A stretch of DNA of 64,000 nucleotides from Sphingomonas swuensis (GCF_039538045.1 NZ_BAABBQ010000001.1:62001-126000), one strand, 5' to 3'. Positions 40,558 through 49,913 are shown, counted from the first letter of the stretch. Numbers and translations: made by a program. The notes: generated by a model not told the origin, from the sequence alone.

Positions 40558-42423
40558 CTAGGCTTTGGTCCGGGCGATCCACTCGTCGACGCGGGTCTCG
40601 AGCATGCTCAACGGCATCGATCCGGCGAGCAGGACCGTGTCGTGGAACTGCCGGTCGTCATACTTCGGCCCGAGCGCGGCCTTGGCCTTGGCGCGCAGTT
40701 CCTCGATCTTCAGCTTGCCGATCATGTAGGCGGTCGCCTGGCCGGGATAGACGGCGTAACGCTCGATCGCCTTGACGATCCCACCCTTGGCGTCGGCGCT
40801 ATTGTCCTCGACATATTTGATCGCCCGCTCGCGGCTCCAGCGTTTGTGGTGAAGTCCGCTGTCGACCACGAGCCGGATCGCGCGGTGAAGCTCGAGCTGC
40901 AGCCGACCGAAGTCGCGATAGGGGTCCTCGTAGAGTCCCATCTCCTTGCACAATTTCTCGGCGTAGAGCCCCCAGCCTTCATCTGTGGCGGTGTAGCCGC
41001 TGAACTGGCGGAAGGGCGGCACCTCTCCCTTGCCGAGCTCGCTGAGCAGCGCGCCCTGGAGGTGGTGACCCGGAATGCCCTCGTGGCAGAACAGCGCCTC
41101 GACCTCGATCGAAGGCATGTCGTCCATGTCGTAGAGGTTGACGTAGTAGGTGCCCGGGCGCGAGCCGTCGGGCGGCGGATCCTGGTAGAAGGCCTTGCCC
41201 GCGCTCTTCTCACGGAAGGGCTCGACCGGCTTGATCAGCAGCGGCGCCTTGGGGAGGCGGCCGAAGAAACGCGGAAGCGCGGTTTGCACCGCGGATTGCG
41301 CCTTGAGGCTCTCGTCGAGATACTTCTGCTTTCCCGCTGCATTGTTCGGGTAATAGAAGCGCCGGTCCTCGCGCATGAACTTGAAGAAGTCCTGAAGCGA
41401 ACCCTTGAATCCGACCCGGTCCTTGAGCGCGGTCATTTCGCCGTGAATCCGCGCCACCTGCGCGAGGCCAAGGTCGTGGATCTGGTCGGGCGTCAGGTCG
41501 GTAGTCGTGTAGAACTTGGTCCGCGCCTGATACTCCGCGGCACCGTTGGCGAAGCGCCAGATTCCGTCGTCGGTACCTGCCCGGGCCATCTGCGCCTGCA
41601 TCGCGGCGATGACCCGCTCGTAGGCAGGCTTTAGGTCACGGACCATCGCGGTCCGTCCGGCCGCGAGCAGCCGTGCCTTGGTCGGAGCGTCTGCGTCGAG
41701 TTTTCCGACCTTGGCCTGGAAGTCCGCCCACAGGTCGTTGTCGGCCTGCCTGTCGAAGGGTGCGCCGCGGATCAGGTTGCGACTGTCGGCGATGACGTAG
41801 GGATAGACCCACTTGGGCGCGAGCACGCCGCCGGCTTCGCGCGCCTTCGCCTCGGCGATCGCCTCGTCGAGGTAGACGGCAATGGCGGAGATGCGGCTGA
41901 CGTAAGCCTCGGCGTCCGAGACATTGTCGACCTTGTGGATGTTGATGAGGAATGCCGGGCCGTCGCTTTGCGCCCCGTTCATCTGGTCGAACACCAGACC
42001 GTTCTTGCGGAACGGCTCGACCACCTCGCGGCGCGCGGCCCGATATTCGAACAGGTCGAAGCTCAGCTGGTCCTCGGGGCTGAGCGTGGCCCGCGGGAAG
42101 CGGCTCCGAAGCTCGGCCAGGTAGCGCCGGTCGAGCGCACGGTCGCGCTCGTCGGCGGCGTCGCTCAGCTCGTCCCACTTGCCATAGTCCGCGTCCTTGA
42201 TCCCGCGATAGGCCTTGGACAGTGGCGACAAAGCGAGTTCGGCCTTGTCATACTCCTCGAAGAAGGCCGCGAGAGCCGCATTCCGAGCGGGGATCGACAC
42301 CGGTGCCGGAACAGCTTCCGGCGGCGCTTCGGCAAGCGCCGGAGGGACGACCAGCGGGTCGGGCGCGGTGGTTGCGCAGGCTGCCAGCAGCGCGGTGGAG
42401 GCGAGCAGAAGGATGTGCTTCAA
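40558..42423 (-). CDS. DUF885 family lipoprotein, putative zinc peptidase
   Basis: 621 residues. The signal peptide ends in a lipobox (STALLAACA). After a Pro/Ala-rich linker comes the DUF885 domain, with HEGIPGHHLQ near residue 447, an HExxxHH-like zinc site followed downstream by the glutamate-containing GYTATDEGWGLYAEKL, as in M32-like peptidases. Probable role is peptide hydrolysis in the periplasm or outer membrane. Length and order match the family. It ends 58 nt before the sufR start on the same strand; the sufR promoter lies in that gap, so the two are probably separate units. Confidence 0.9.
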   Translation of the reverse strand: MKHILLLASTALLAACATTAPDPLVVPPALAEAPPEAVPAPVSIPARNAALAAFFEEYDKAELALSPLSKAYRGIKDADYGKWDELSDAADERDRALDRRYLAELRSRFPRATLSPEDQLSFDLFEYRAARREVVEPFRKNGLVFDQMNGAQSDGPAFLINIHKVDNVSDAEAYVSRISAIAVYLDEAIAEAKAREAGGVLAPKWVYPYVIADSRNLIRGAPFDRQADNDLWADFQAKVGKLDADAPTKARLLAAGRTAMVRDLKPAYERVIAAMQAQMARAGTDDGIWRFANGAAEYQARTKFYTTTDLTPDQIHDLGLAQVARIHGEMTALKDRVGFKGSLQDFFKFMREDRRFYYPNNAAGKQKYLDESLKAQSAVQTALPRFFGRLPKAPLLIKPVEPFREKSAGKAFYQDPPPDGSRPGTYYVNLYDMDDMPSIEVEALFCHEGIPGHHLQGALLSELGKGEVPPFRQFSGYTATDEGWGLYAEKLCKEMGLYEDPYRDFGRLQLELHRAIRLVVDSGLHHKRWSRERAIKYVEDNSADAKGGIVKAIERYAVYPGQATAYMIGKLKIEELRAKAKAALGPKYDDRQFHDTVLLAGSMPLSMLETRVDEWIARTKA

Positions 42424-42541
42424 GTCGGGCCTTTCCGGTTCGTCGCGCCGGACCTACAGCCGGCAAGCCCCCCGCTTGTTGCAGGCGGGATGGTCCGGCT
42501 CAAGCCGGGTCGGGCAGGCTTTCGACCAACAGCGGGAACGC

Positions 42542-43582
42542 ATGGCTCTTTATCCCCTCCTCCGCCCCTTGGTCTTCCGGCTCGATGCCGAACGCGCCCA
42601 CCGGCTCAGCATCGCGGGGCTGAAGGCGCTCCCGGCGGCGCGGCAGCCCGCCTTCGATCCGGCGCTGCGCATGGAGGTCGCCGGCCTGTCCTTCCCGTCG
42701 CCGGTCGGCCTCGCCGCAGGCTACGACAAGGACGCCGAGGTGTTCGACGCCATGCTCGGCCTGGGCTTCGGCTTCGTCGAGATCGGGACGGTCACCCCGC
42801 TTCCGCAACCGGGCAATCCCAAGCCGCGCATGTTCCGGCTGGTCGAGGATGCGGCGGTGATCAACCGCCTGGGCTTCAACAACCAGGGCCAGCAGGCGGC
42901 GCTCGCCAAGCTCCGCGCCCGGCGCGGCGGAGGGGTTGTCGGGGTCAACATCGGCGCGAACAAGGACAGCACTGACCGCATCCGCGACTATGCCGAGGGC
43001 GTCCGTCGGATGGCGCCCGTGGCCGATTATCTGACGATCAACATCAGCTCGCCCAACACGCCAGGTCTTCGCAACCTCCAGGCGGGGGGCGAGCTGGCCG
43101 AACTGCTGGCTGCGGTACGCGAGGCGCGCGGGTCGCTGACGACGAACCCACCCGTCTTCCTCAAGGTCGCCCCCGACCTCGACGAGGGTGACCCGATCCG
43201 GATCGTCCGGGCAGTGGTGGACCATGGCATCGACGGGATCATCGTGTCGAACACGACGGTGACCCGTCCCCCGCTCAGTTCGCGCCACCGCGACGAGGCC
43301 GGCGGGTTGTCGGGGATGCCGCTCGCCAGCCTCGCCATGCACCAGCTGAAGGCGTTCCGCTCGGTCGCAGACGGCGAGATCCCGCTGATCTCGGCGGGCG
43401 GCATTGCCTCGGGTCATGACGCGTGGAACCGGATCTGCGCCGGCGCCAACCTCGTGCAGCTCTACTCGGCGATGGTCTACGAGGGTCCCGGTATCGCGCG
43501 GACGATCGCCGACTATCTGCTAGGACGCCTTGCCCGGACGCGCTTTTCCACCCTCGCCGAGGCGGTCGGCTCTAGCGCCTGA
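42542..43582 (+). CDS. pyrD: Dihydroorotate dehydrogenase (quinone), class 2
   Basis: 346-residue FMN enzyme of pyrimidine synthesis that oxidises dihydroorotate and passes electrons to ubiquinone at the inner membrane. The N-terminal membrane-associating helix (MALYPLLRPLVFRLDAERAH) marks class 2; FMN and substrate motifs include GLAAGYDKDAEV, EIGTVTPLPQPGNPKPR, INRLGFNNQG and the catalytic serine in ISSPNTPGLR. ATG 42542 is the family start; the frame is open upstream over the divergent DUF885 promoter. The 3' end overlaps the convergent gamma-glutamyltransferase gene by 11 nt. Confidence 0.96.
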   Translation: MALYPLLRPLVFRLDAERAHRLSIAGLKALPAARQPAFDPALRMEVAGLSFPSPVGLAAGYDKDAEVFDAMLGLGFGFVEIGTVTPLPQPGNPKPRMFRLVEDAAVINRLGFNNQGQQAALAKLRARRGGGVVGVNIGANKDSTDRIRDYAEGVRRMAPVADYLTINISSPNTPGLRNLQAGGELAELLAAVREARGSLTTNPPVFLKVAPDLDEGDPIRIVRAVVDHGIDGIIVSNTTVTRPPLSSRHRDEAGGLSGMPLASLAMHQLKAFRSVADGEIPLISAGGIASGHDAWNRICAGANLVQLYSAMVYEGPGIARTIADYLLGRLARTRFSTLAEAVGSSA

Positions 43583-45296
43583 CCGGGGTCCGGCGTTCGT
43601 CGATCAGGACCACGCCCTCGCGGCGCGGATCGAAGCCGGCGTCGAGCCGCCCGCCGTCACGAAGGAGGACGGCATGGATGCCGCTGTCCTCCCCCTGCCC
43701 CGGCTTCACCTCGACGCCCCTGGCGCGCAGCCCGGCAACGACCCCCGGCGCGAATTTCGGCACCTCGCCGTTGAAGCTGGTTCCACGTGCAACGAGATTG
43801 GGCAGCTCGATCGCCTGCTGCACCGGCATCTTCCACAGCACCGACGCCACCAGCGTCTTTCCGACATAAGCGAGGATCGCGCTTCCGCCCGGGCTCCCGA
43901 AGGCACCGGCGAACTGGCGATCCCTCGTCAGCAGGACGAGCGGGGTCATCGACGAACGCGGGCGCTTGCCCGGCGCGACCGCATTGGCCGCCGCACGGCC
44001 GGACGCCTCGACCGGCGAGAAGCTGAAGTCGGTCATCTGGTTGTTGAGGAAGAAGCCGTCGACCATCCGGCCCGAGCCGAAGATGCTTTCGACCGTCGTG
44101 GTCATGCTGACGACGTTGCCGGCGCTGTCGCCGATGATGAAGTGCGAGGTTCCAGCGGGCTCTCGAGTCCCGTCGATGCCGGCCATGACGGCGCCGCGCG
44201 GCGTTCCCGCTTGCGGTGCCACTCCGGCGGTGGGCGCGATCAGCCGAGCCCGTCCCTCGATATAGGTGGGCTCGAGCAGCCCCTCGACCGGCACCGTCAC
44301 GAAGCGCGGGTCGGCGACATAGCGGTCGCGATCGGCGTACATCAGGCGCGAGGCTTCGGCGAACAGGTACCAGGCCTGTGGGTCGGTGGCGTTGCGCTGC
44401 GCGATGTCGGTCCGGTCGAGCATGCCGAGCAGCTGGAGCGTCGCCACTCCGCTCGAGGGCGGCGGCGGCACGCAGGCGACGTAGGACTGCCAGTCGCGGC
44501 AGAGCGCCTCGCGCTTCAGCGGGCGATAGCGGGCAAGATCGGCGCTGGTCATCGCGCTTGGAAAGGGGCCCTGGCGCACGCGCTCGACCAGCCGCGCCGC
44601 GGTCTCGCCGCGGTAGAGCACGTCGGCGCCGCCGCGTGCGAGGCGGCGGAGGAAGCCGGCGTAGAGGGGGTTGCGCAACGTCTCGCCGGCTTTGAGCCGG
44701 GTACCGTCGGGCTTGCTGAAATATTTGACCGCGTCGGGCACGGTCAGCTCGGGCCAGTCGCCCGCGATCATCCGGCCGAGCCGCGGGCTGATCACGAAGC
44801 CGGCGTCGGCGGTACGCTCGGCCGTGGTGAAGAGCGACGACCAGGGCAGCGCGCCATGCTCGCGCTGCACCATCTCGAGCATCCGCAGCGCGCCCGGGAC
44901 ACCGGTCGCGCGACCGCTGATGACCGCCGTCGCGAAGGGGAGCGGCTTGCCGTCGGTGCCGATGAACATGGTCGGGCTCGCCCCCGCTGGCGCGATCTCG
45001 CGCCCGTCGTAGGCAATGACCTTGCCGCTGCCGGCGTCGTACCAGGTCATGAAGGCACCCCCGCCGAGTCCGCTCGACTGGGGTTCGACCAGGCTCAGCA
45101 TCGCTTGCACTGCCACTGCTGCGTCGGCGGCGCTGCCACCACGCTGGAGCACCTCCAACCCGGCCTGCGCGGCGAGCGGATTGGCGGCGATGACGAAGCC
45201 GTCGCGGACCGGCGCTGCCGGCGGACGCGTGGAAAGGGTCGCGCAACCGGTGGCGGTAAGGGCGAACAAAGGGGCGAGGAGCAAGCGCATGAGCAT
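43572..45296 (-). CDS. Gamma-glutamyltransferase family lipoprotein
   Basis: 574 residues. The N-terminus has a lipobox (LTATGCA). The Ntn-hydrolase core is visible: VIAANPLAAQAGLEVLQRGGSAADAAVA, SGLGGGAFMTWYDA, then the self-cleavage/nucleophile threonine in PAGTSHFIIGDSAGNVVSMTTT, and the FGSPGGSAIL segment. Such enzymes cleave glutathione and other gamma-glutamyl bonds in the periplasm after autoproteolysis. ATG 45296 is used; 45290 is equally possible and neither has a Shine-Dalgarno. Convergent with pyrD (11-nt overlap) and divergent from the acyl-CoA ligase gene. Confidence 0.92.
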   Translation of the reverse strand: MLMRLLLAPLFALTATGCATLSTRPPAAPVRDGFVIAANPLAAQAGLEVLQRGGSAADAAVAVQAMLSLVEPQSSGLGGGAFMTWYDAGSGKVIAYDGREIAPAGASPTMFIGTDGKPLPFATAVISGRATGVPGALRMLEMVQREHGALPWSSLFTTAERTADAGFVISPRLGRMIAGDWPELTVPDAVKYFSKPDGTRLKAGETLRNPLYAGFLRRLARGGADVLYRGETAARLVERVRQGPFPSAMTSADLARYRPLKREALCRDWQSYVACVPPPPSSGVATLQLLGMLDRTDIAQRNATDPQAWYLFAEASRLMYADRDRYVADPRFVTVPVEGLLEPTYIEGRARLIAPTAGVAPQAGTPRGAVMAGIDGTREPAGTSHFIIGDSAGNVVSMTTTVESIFGSGRMVDGFFLNNQMTDFSFSPVEASGRAAANAVAPGKRPRSSMTPLVLLTRDRQFAGAFGSPGGSAILAYVGKTLVASVLWKMPVQQAIELPNLVARGTSFNGEVPKFAPGVVAGLRARGVEVKPGQGEDSGIHAVLLRDGGRLDAGFDPRREGVVLIDERRTPVRR

Positions 45297-45373
45297 GACA
45301 ACGCTGCTAGGCGGGGGTGTGGCGCATGTCACGATATCGTCTTAGAAGCGGGCGCGCGGGCAGAAGGACGACC

Positions 45374-47143
45374 ATGCGCAAAGGCACACAGCTCGAACAG
45401 TTTCCCAACCTCGTCGCCATGTTCCTCGACCGGGTCGACCAGCGCGGTGATGCGCCCTTCCTGTGGGCGAAGCGCGGCGGCCAGTGGAACTCGACCAGCT
45501 ATAACGAGGCCGCGCGGCAGGTGGCGGCACTCGCTGCCAGCCTGCAGAGGCTCGGCTGCAAGCCCGGCGACCGGGTCATGCTGGTCAGCGAGAACCGGCC
45601 CGAGTGGCTGATCGCCGACCTCGCGATCATGGCGGCGGGCTGCGTCACGGTCCCGACCTACACGACCAACACGACCCGAGACCACACGCACATCCTCACC
45701 AACAGCGGAGCGCGGGCGGTCATCGTCTCCTCGCAGAAGCTGGCCAAGGCCCTGATTCCGGCGGTGCTCTTCTCCTCCGACTGCCACGACGTGATCGGGA
45801 TCGAGGACATCCGCACCGGCCAGCCGGTCAACGGCGCGCGCTTCCATCATTGGGCCGAGCTCGTCGGCACCGGGGGCGATCTTTCCGAGATTCGTGCCCG
45901 CGCAGCGACGACCGGCCGCGACGACCTCGCCTGCCTCATCTACACCAGCGGCACCGGCGGCGCACCGCGCGGCGTTCGCCAGCACCATGGCGCCATTCTC
46001 CACAATGTCGCGGCCTGCATCGACGTCATCGCGAACGACTTCGGCTGGGACGACGAGATCTTCCTCTCCTTCCTGCCCGCGAGCCACGCCTACGAGCATA
46101 GCGGCGGGCAGATGTTCCCGATCGGGCTCGGCGCGCAGATCTACTTCGCCGAAAGCCTCGAGAAGCTCGCTGCCAACATCGAGGAAGTCCGGCCGACCCT
46201 GATGGTGGTCGTCCCGCGGCTGTTCGAGATGCTCCGACAGCGCATGCTCAAGGCGATCGAGAAGCAGGGCGGGCTCCCGCAGAAGCTGCTCAACCGTGCC
46301 CTCGAAATCGGCAAGGAACGCTACGAACAGGGTTCGATCCCCCTCAAGGACTGGCCCGCCGACCTCGCGATCAGGCTGCTCCTCAAGCGCAAGGTCAGCC
46401 AGAAATTCGGCGGAAGGATCAAGGCGATGGTCTCGGGCGGAGCGCCGCTCAATCCCGACGTCGGCATGTTCTTCCATTCGCTCGGGATCACCATGCTCCA
46501 GGGCTATGGCCAGACCGAGGCCGGCCCGGTGATCAGCTGCAACCGTCCCAAGGTCGGCATCCGGATCGAGACGGTCGGCCCGCCTTTGCTCAACACCGAG
46601 GTCCGTGTTGCCGACGATGGCGAACTGCTGGTGCGCGGCGAGCTGGTCATGCACGGCTACTGGAACAACGAGGAGGAGACCCGCCGAGTCCTCAAGGACG
46701 GGTGGCTCCACACGGGCGATATCGGTCACTTCGACGACCAGGGGCGGATCGTCATCACCGACCGCAAAAAGGACCTGATCGTCAACGACAAGGGCGACAA
46801 CGTCTCGCCGCAGCGAGTCGAAGGGATGCTCACCCTCCAGCCCGAGATCGCGCAGGCGATGATCTATGGCGACCGCCGGCCGCACCTCGTGGCGCTGCTC
46901 GTCCCCGAACCCGAGCTGGTGAGCGAGCTGAAGCGCGACGACGCGGCGATCCGCAATCGCCTGCAGAAAGCGGTCGACCGGGTGAACGCCGAACTGAGCG
47001 TCGTCGAGAAGGTTCGCCGCTTCACCCTCGCCGACGAGGGTTTTACCGTCGACAATGAGCAGATGACGCCGAGCATGAAGATCCGCCGACACGTCCTCAA
47101 GGGCGTGTACGGCGAGCGGCTCGACGCGCTCTACGGGAAGTAG
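45374..47143 (+). CDS. AMP-binding long-chain acyl-CoA ligase
   Basis: 589 residues of the ANL superfamily, long-chain type. The phosphate loop is YTSGTGGAPRGVRQHH, which departs from the usual TSGTTGxPKG by T to G and K to R; the rest is regular: FLPASHAYEHSGG, VSGGAPLNPDVGMFFHSLGI, GYGQTEAGPV, WLHTGDIGHFDDQGRIVITDRKKDLI and the catalytic lysine near the end in TPSMKIRRHV. It activates fatty acids to acyl-CoA at the inner membrane. ATG 45374 has AAGGA 6 nt upstream. The etfBA pair elsewhere in the window would receive electrons from the beta-oxidation it feeds. Confidence 0.93.
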   Translation: MRKGTQLEQFPNLVAMFLDRVDQRGDAPFLWAKRGGQWNSTSYNEAARQVAALAASLQRLGCKPGDRVMLVSENRPEWLIADLAIMAAGCVTVPTYTTNTTRDHTHILTNSGARAVIVSSQKLAKALIPAVLFSSDCHDVIGIEDIRTGQPVNGARFHHWAELVGTGGDLSEIRARAATTGRDDLACLIYTSGTGGAPRGVRQHHGAILHNVAACIDVIANDFGWDDEIFLSFLPASHAYEHSGGQMFPIGLGAQIYFAESLEKLAANIEEVRPTLMVVVPRLFEMLRQRMLKAIEKQGGLPQKLLNRALEIGKERYEQGSIPLKDWPADLAIRLLLKRKVSQKFGGRIKAMVSGGAPLNPDVGMFFHSLGITMLQGYGQTEAGPVISCNRPKVGIRIETVGPPLLNTEVRVADDGELLVRGELVMHGYWNNEEETRRVLKDGWLHTGDIGHFDDQGRIVITDRKKDLIVNDKGDNVSPQRVEGMLTLQPEIAQAMIYGDRRPHLVALLVPEPELVSELKRDDAAIRNRLQKAVDRVNAELSVVEKVRRFTLADEGFTVDNEQMTPSMKIRRHVLKGVYGERLDALYGK

Positions 47144-47146
47144 GGC

Positions 47147-47578
47147 CTAACTGCGCCCGGGTGCGGTATAGGGCACGAAGTCGCCGAGCGCGCAGCTTCC
47201 GACGGTCGCACCCTGCGAGGTGTCGATCACTTGGGCGATCTCGCCGCGGCAGAGCGATCCGCTGCTGAACTGCTTGGTCAGGAGTGCCCGGCCGGACGTC
47301 CCGAGACCGCTGCACGGGCCGGTGACATCGTTTCGCCAGACCCTGCTGCCGCCCTCGCGGAACAGGATGGTGTTCTCGTCGATGACGACCATGTCCTGGC
47401 TTCGGTAGCTCGGCAGGCATGACACCGGCTGCCCGGCGACCTTTCCGCCAAGCAGGCGGTCAAGTTCCTTCTGGGCGGAGGCGGAACGCTGCTCGGGCTC
47501 GCGGTCGGTGGTCGCACAGGCGGCAAGGCCGAGCGTAGCGGCAAGAACGGCGGTGGCGGCAAGGGTCAGGCGGCGCAT
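47147..47578 (-). CDS. Small lipoprotein of unknown function
   Basis: 143 residues with a signal peptide and lipobox (LGLAACA). The mature part has four cysteines: VSCLPSYRSQDMVVIDENTILF, GPCSGLG, SLCRGEIAQV and GSCALGDFVPY, compatible with two disulfides. The block CLPxxRSxDMVVIDxNTILFREG recalls a family of small sphingomonad lipoproteins (similar to DUF6491), but I am not certain of the name. Probably periplasmic or outer-membrane. Its stop is 3 nt from that of the convergent acyl-CoA ligase. Confidence 0.8.
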   Translation of the reverse strand: MRRLTLAATAVLAATLGLAACATTDREPEQRSASAQKELDRLLGGKVAGQPVSCLPSYRSQDMVVIDENTILFREGGSRVWRNDVTGPCSGLGTSGRALLTKQFSSGSLCRGEIAQVIDTSQGATVGSCALGDFVPYTAPGRS

Positions 47579-47642
47579 GTCGATCGATCCTTCAAGCGAG
47601 GTTCGTGTGCTGAACGCATGGCCGAGCTTGCTGTCTCCTCGC

Positions 47643-48359
47643 TTAACGGAAGCTGTCCTTGGCCGAGCGCAGGCGCGCGAATTCCTCGGCGTCGCGGGCG
47701 CGGACGAACAGATTGCTCGCTTTCTCCTCGCCGATGGTCGTCGGGAGGGTCGGCCTCCCCTCCCCGCGCAGCCTTTCGACCTCGGCGAAACGGCGGTTCA
47801 CCGCCTCGTCGCTGGGCGCTTCCGCGGCCAGGAAGCGATAGTTCGAGAGGGTATATTCGTGCGCCGGGTAGATGATGGTTTCGTCGGGCAGGGTCGAAAG
47901 CCTCTGGAGCGAGGCGTGCATCTGTTCGGGCGTTCCCTCGAACAGTCGTCCACAACCGCCTGCGAAGAGGGTGTCGCCGACGAAGGCGCGGTCGGGCAGG
48001 ATGAAGGCGATATGCCCGAGCGTATGGCCCGGGACCGCCCATACCTCGGCCTCGCGGGCCCCGATCATCACCCGATCGCCGTCGCCGAGGCCATGATCGA
48101 GCCCGGCGAAGCGGTCGCGCTCGGCTTCGGGTCCCCAGACGCCGGCTCCCGTCGCGGCGACGACCGCCGGAATTCCGGCGGTATGGTCGGGGTGCCAGTG
48201 GGTGATCAGCACCTGATCGATCGACCAGCCTCGCTCGCGGGCACCCGCAAGCGCAACCTCGCCGTCGCCCGGATCGACCACCGCGGTGTGCCCATGCTCC
48301 TCGTCGTGCAGCAGCCAGATGTAATTGTCGCTGAGCGCAGGAAGCGCGACGACCTCCAT
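47643..48359 (-). CDS. gloB: Hydroxyacylglutathione hydrolase (glyoxalase II)
   Basis: 238-residue metallo-beta-lactamase-fold enzyme that hydrolyses S-lactoylglutathione to lactate and glutathione. The metal motif is ITHWHPDHTAG; others are PGHTLGHIAF, FVGDTLFAGGCGRLFEGT and the C-terminal YPAHEYTLSNYRFL, diagnostic for glyoxalase II rather than general lactamase-fold proteins. ATG 48359 shares a base with the TGA of gloA just upstream (TGATG), so both glyoxalase steps are translated together. Confidence 0.95.
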   Translation of the reverse strand: MEVVALPALSDNYIWLLHDEEHGHTAVVDPGDGEVALAGARERGWSIDQVLITHWHPDHTAGIPAVVAATGAGVWGPEAERDRFAGLDHGLGDGDRVMIGAREAEVWAVPGHTLGHIAFILPDRAFVGDTLFAGGCGRLFEGTPEQMHASLQRLSTLPDETIIYPAHEYTLSNYRFLAAEAPSDEAVNRRFAEVERLRGEGRPTLPTTIGEEKASNLFVRARDAEEFARLRSAKDSFR

Positions 48360-48775
48360 CACCACACGCCCGTGTTCGGCATCGAGATCCACGGCTCGGC
48401 CGGGGTCCGTGCACCACCCTTGTTGAGCAGCTCGATCGAGATATTGTCGGGCGTCCGGACGAACGCCATGCGTCCTTCGCGCGGCGGGCGGTTGATCGTC
48501 ACGCCGGCGTCCATCAACCGCTGGCAGGTCGCGTGGACGTCGTCCACCTCATAGGCGAGGTGACCGAAGTTGCGGCCGCCGTCATATTTCTCCGGATCCC
48601 AATTGTGGGTCAGCTCGACCTCGCCGCCCTCGTCGCCCGGAACGCCGAGGAAGATGAGCGTGAAACGGCCGCCTTCATTGTCGATCCGCCGCCTTTCCTC
48701 GAGTCCGAGCAGGTTGAAGAAGCGGATGGTGGCGTCGGGATCGCTGACGCGGATCATGGTGTGGAGAAACTTCAC
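48359..48775 (-). CDS. gloA: Lactoylglutathione lyase (glyoxalase I), VOC family
   Basis: 138-residue vicinal-oxygen-chelate protein. KFLHTMIRVSDPDATIRFFNLLGLEE begins the first beta-alpha-beta-beta-beta unit with the metal-ligand His; VELTHNWD and FGHLAYEVDDVH give the Glu and His ligands of the second; the tail FVRTPDNISIELLNKG carries the last Glu. It isomerises the methylglyoxal-glutathione hemithioacetal. GTG 48775 is used because GGGAG lies 9 nt upstream and it matches the family start; a TTG at 48808 would add 11 residues. First gene of a gloA-gloB pair. Confidence 0.92.
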   Translation of the reverse strand: MKFLHTMIRVSDPDATIRFFNLLGLEERRRIDNEGGRFTLIFLGVPGDEGGEVELTHNWDPEKYDGGRNFGHLAYEVDDVHATCQRLMDAGVTINRPPREGRMAFVRTPDNISIELLNKGGARTPAEPWISMPNTGVW

Positions 48776-48843
48776 GGTGTCGAACTCCCGGGGGTGGTTG
48801 ATCGCCAAGGTGACGACGAAGCGCCGGAGTTCAAGGTTCGTTC

Positions 48844-49572
48844 CTAGTCCAGCAGGTCGATCACCGTTCGGCGGAGCAGCGCCAGCTCGGCCGGTTCGGA
48901 CAGGCGGTGGGTTCCGCCCTTGACCACCGTGAGCTGGACGTCGGCCGAGACGAGCGCATCCTTGGTCCGGAACGCCACCTCGAGCGGGACCTCGGCGTCG
49001 CGGTCGCCGTGCAGCAATCGCACCGGCCCCGCGAAATCGATTGGCCGATCGAGCAGCTTCAACTGCTCGCCGGACCGGAAGAAGGCGCGCGTCGTCAGCT
49101 CGGCTTCGCCGCCATAAGGATTGGGCCGGCGAAGTTCTCCGGACCGCTCCAGCTCGGCCTTGTCATCGTCGGAGTAGCCCCAGCTCGTGAAGTCGGGAGC
49201 CGCGGCGATTCCGACGAGCGCTTGTACTCGTGGACCGAGCCGCTCGGCGAGCAGCAGCATCAGCCATCCGCCCATCGACGAGCCGATGAGGAGCAGCGGT
49301 CCGTCGGCCAGCGCCGAGACCGCTTCGGCCTCTTCCAGCCAGCGGTCGAGCGTACCCTCGGCAAAGGTGCCGGACGATTCGCCGGTGCCGCTATAATCGA
49401 ACCTCAGCATCGGCAGGCCGCGCTTCTCTGCCAGCGCATCGAGGGCGACGGCCTTGCTGCCCATCATGTCCGAGGCATAGCCGGGCAGGAAAAGCAGCGT
49501 CGGCCCGCTTCCGGAACGATGGCGAACGGCGAGACGACGGTCGCCGGGAAGGGAAAGCCAGGTCGGATCCAT
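48844..49572 (-). CDS. Alpha/beta-fold hydrolase
   Basis: 242 residues. The nucleophile elbow is LLIGSSMGGWLML (Ser near residue 98), preceded by LLFLPGYASDMMGSKA and LRFDYSGTGESSG; the acid is likely in LHGDRDAEVPLEVA and the catalytic His in GGTHRLSEP. It resembles small serine esterases/acyl hydrolases similar to mammalian ABHD10-type depalmitoylases, but the substrate is open. A strong GGGGAGG Shine-Dalgarno precedes ATG 49572. It ends about 70 nt before gloA on the same strand. Confidence 0.9.
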   Translation of the reverse strand: MDPTWLSLPGDRRLAVRHRSGSGPTLLFLPGYASDMMGSKAVALDALAEKRGLPMLRFDYSGTGESSGTFAEGTLDRWLEEAEAVSALADGPLLLIGSSMGGWLMLLLAERLGPRVQALVGIAAAPDFTSWGYSDDDKAELERSGELRRPNPYGGEAELTTRAFFRSGEQLKLLDRPIDFAGPVRLLHGDRDAEVPLEVAFRTKDALVSADVQLTVVKGGTHRLSEPAELALLRRTVIDLLD

Positions 49573-49593
49573 GCCCTCCCCTTACCCGTCCGC

Positions 49594-49908
49594 TCAGCGC
49601 GCGGCGAGCCGCCCGCCGCTTTCTCTTGCGGCAAGTTCGGCGAGGGCACGATCCGTCACCGCAACCCGGCAGTCGCGGATCGCGCGCCTGCCGGCGGGAT
49701 CGGCCGAACTCGCCTCCCCGCAGACCTCTGCCGCGGCGATGGCGAGCCGGTGACGAAGCGTCGCCTGGCCGGACCTGCTCGTGAGATCGAGATCGCTGGT
49801 CACCACTCGCGCCGAAGCGCTTGGCCCCGGCATCGCCGCCGGAAGGGCCTGGGCAAGGCTTGCAGCAGCGATCGAGGCCGCTGCCATGATGATCGAAACC
49901 TGCTTCAT
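49594..49908 (-). CDS. UrcA family exported protein
   Basis: 104 residues: signal peptide (IIMAAASIAAASLAQALPA), then the UrcA pattern ARVVTSDLDLTSRSGQATLRHRLAIAAAEVCG, then SADPAGRRAIRDCRVAVTDRAL with a second Cys that may pair with the first. UrcA-family proteins are small periplasmic proteins of unknown function common in sphingomonads and caulobacters. Its AGGGAG Shine-Dalgarno, 8 nt before the ATG, is buried in an 8-bp hairpin (49914-49939), which suggests translational control. Confidence 0.88.
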   Translation of the reverse strand: MKQVSIIMAAASIAAASLAQALPAAMPGPSASARVVTSDLDLTSRSGQATLRHRLAIAAAEVCGEASSADPAGRRAIRDCRVAVTDRALAELAARESGGRLAAR

Positions 49909-49913
49909 GAGTC

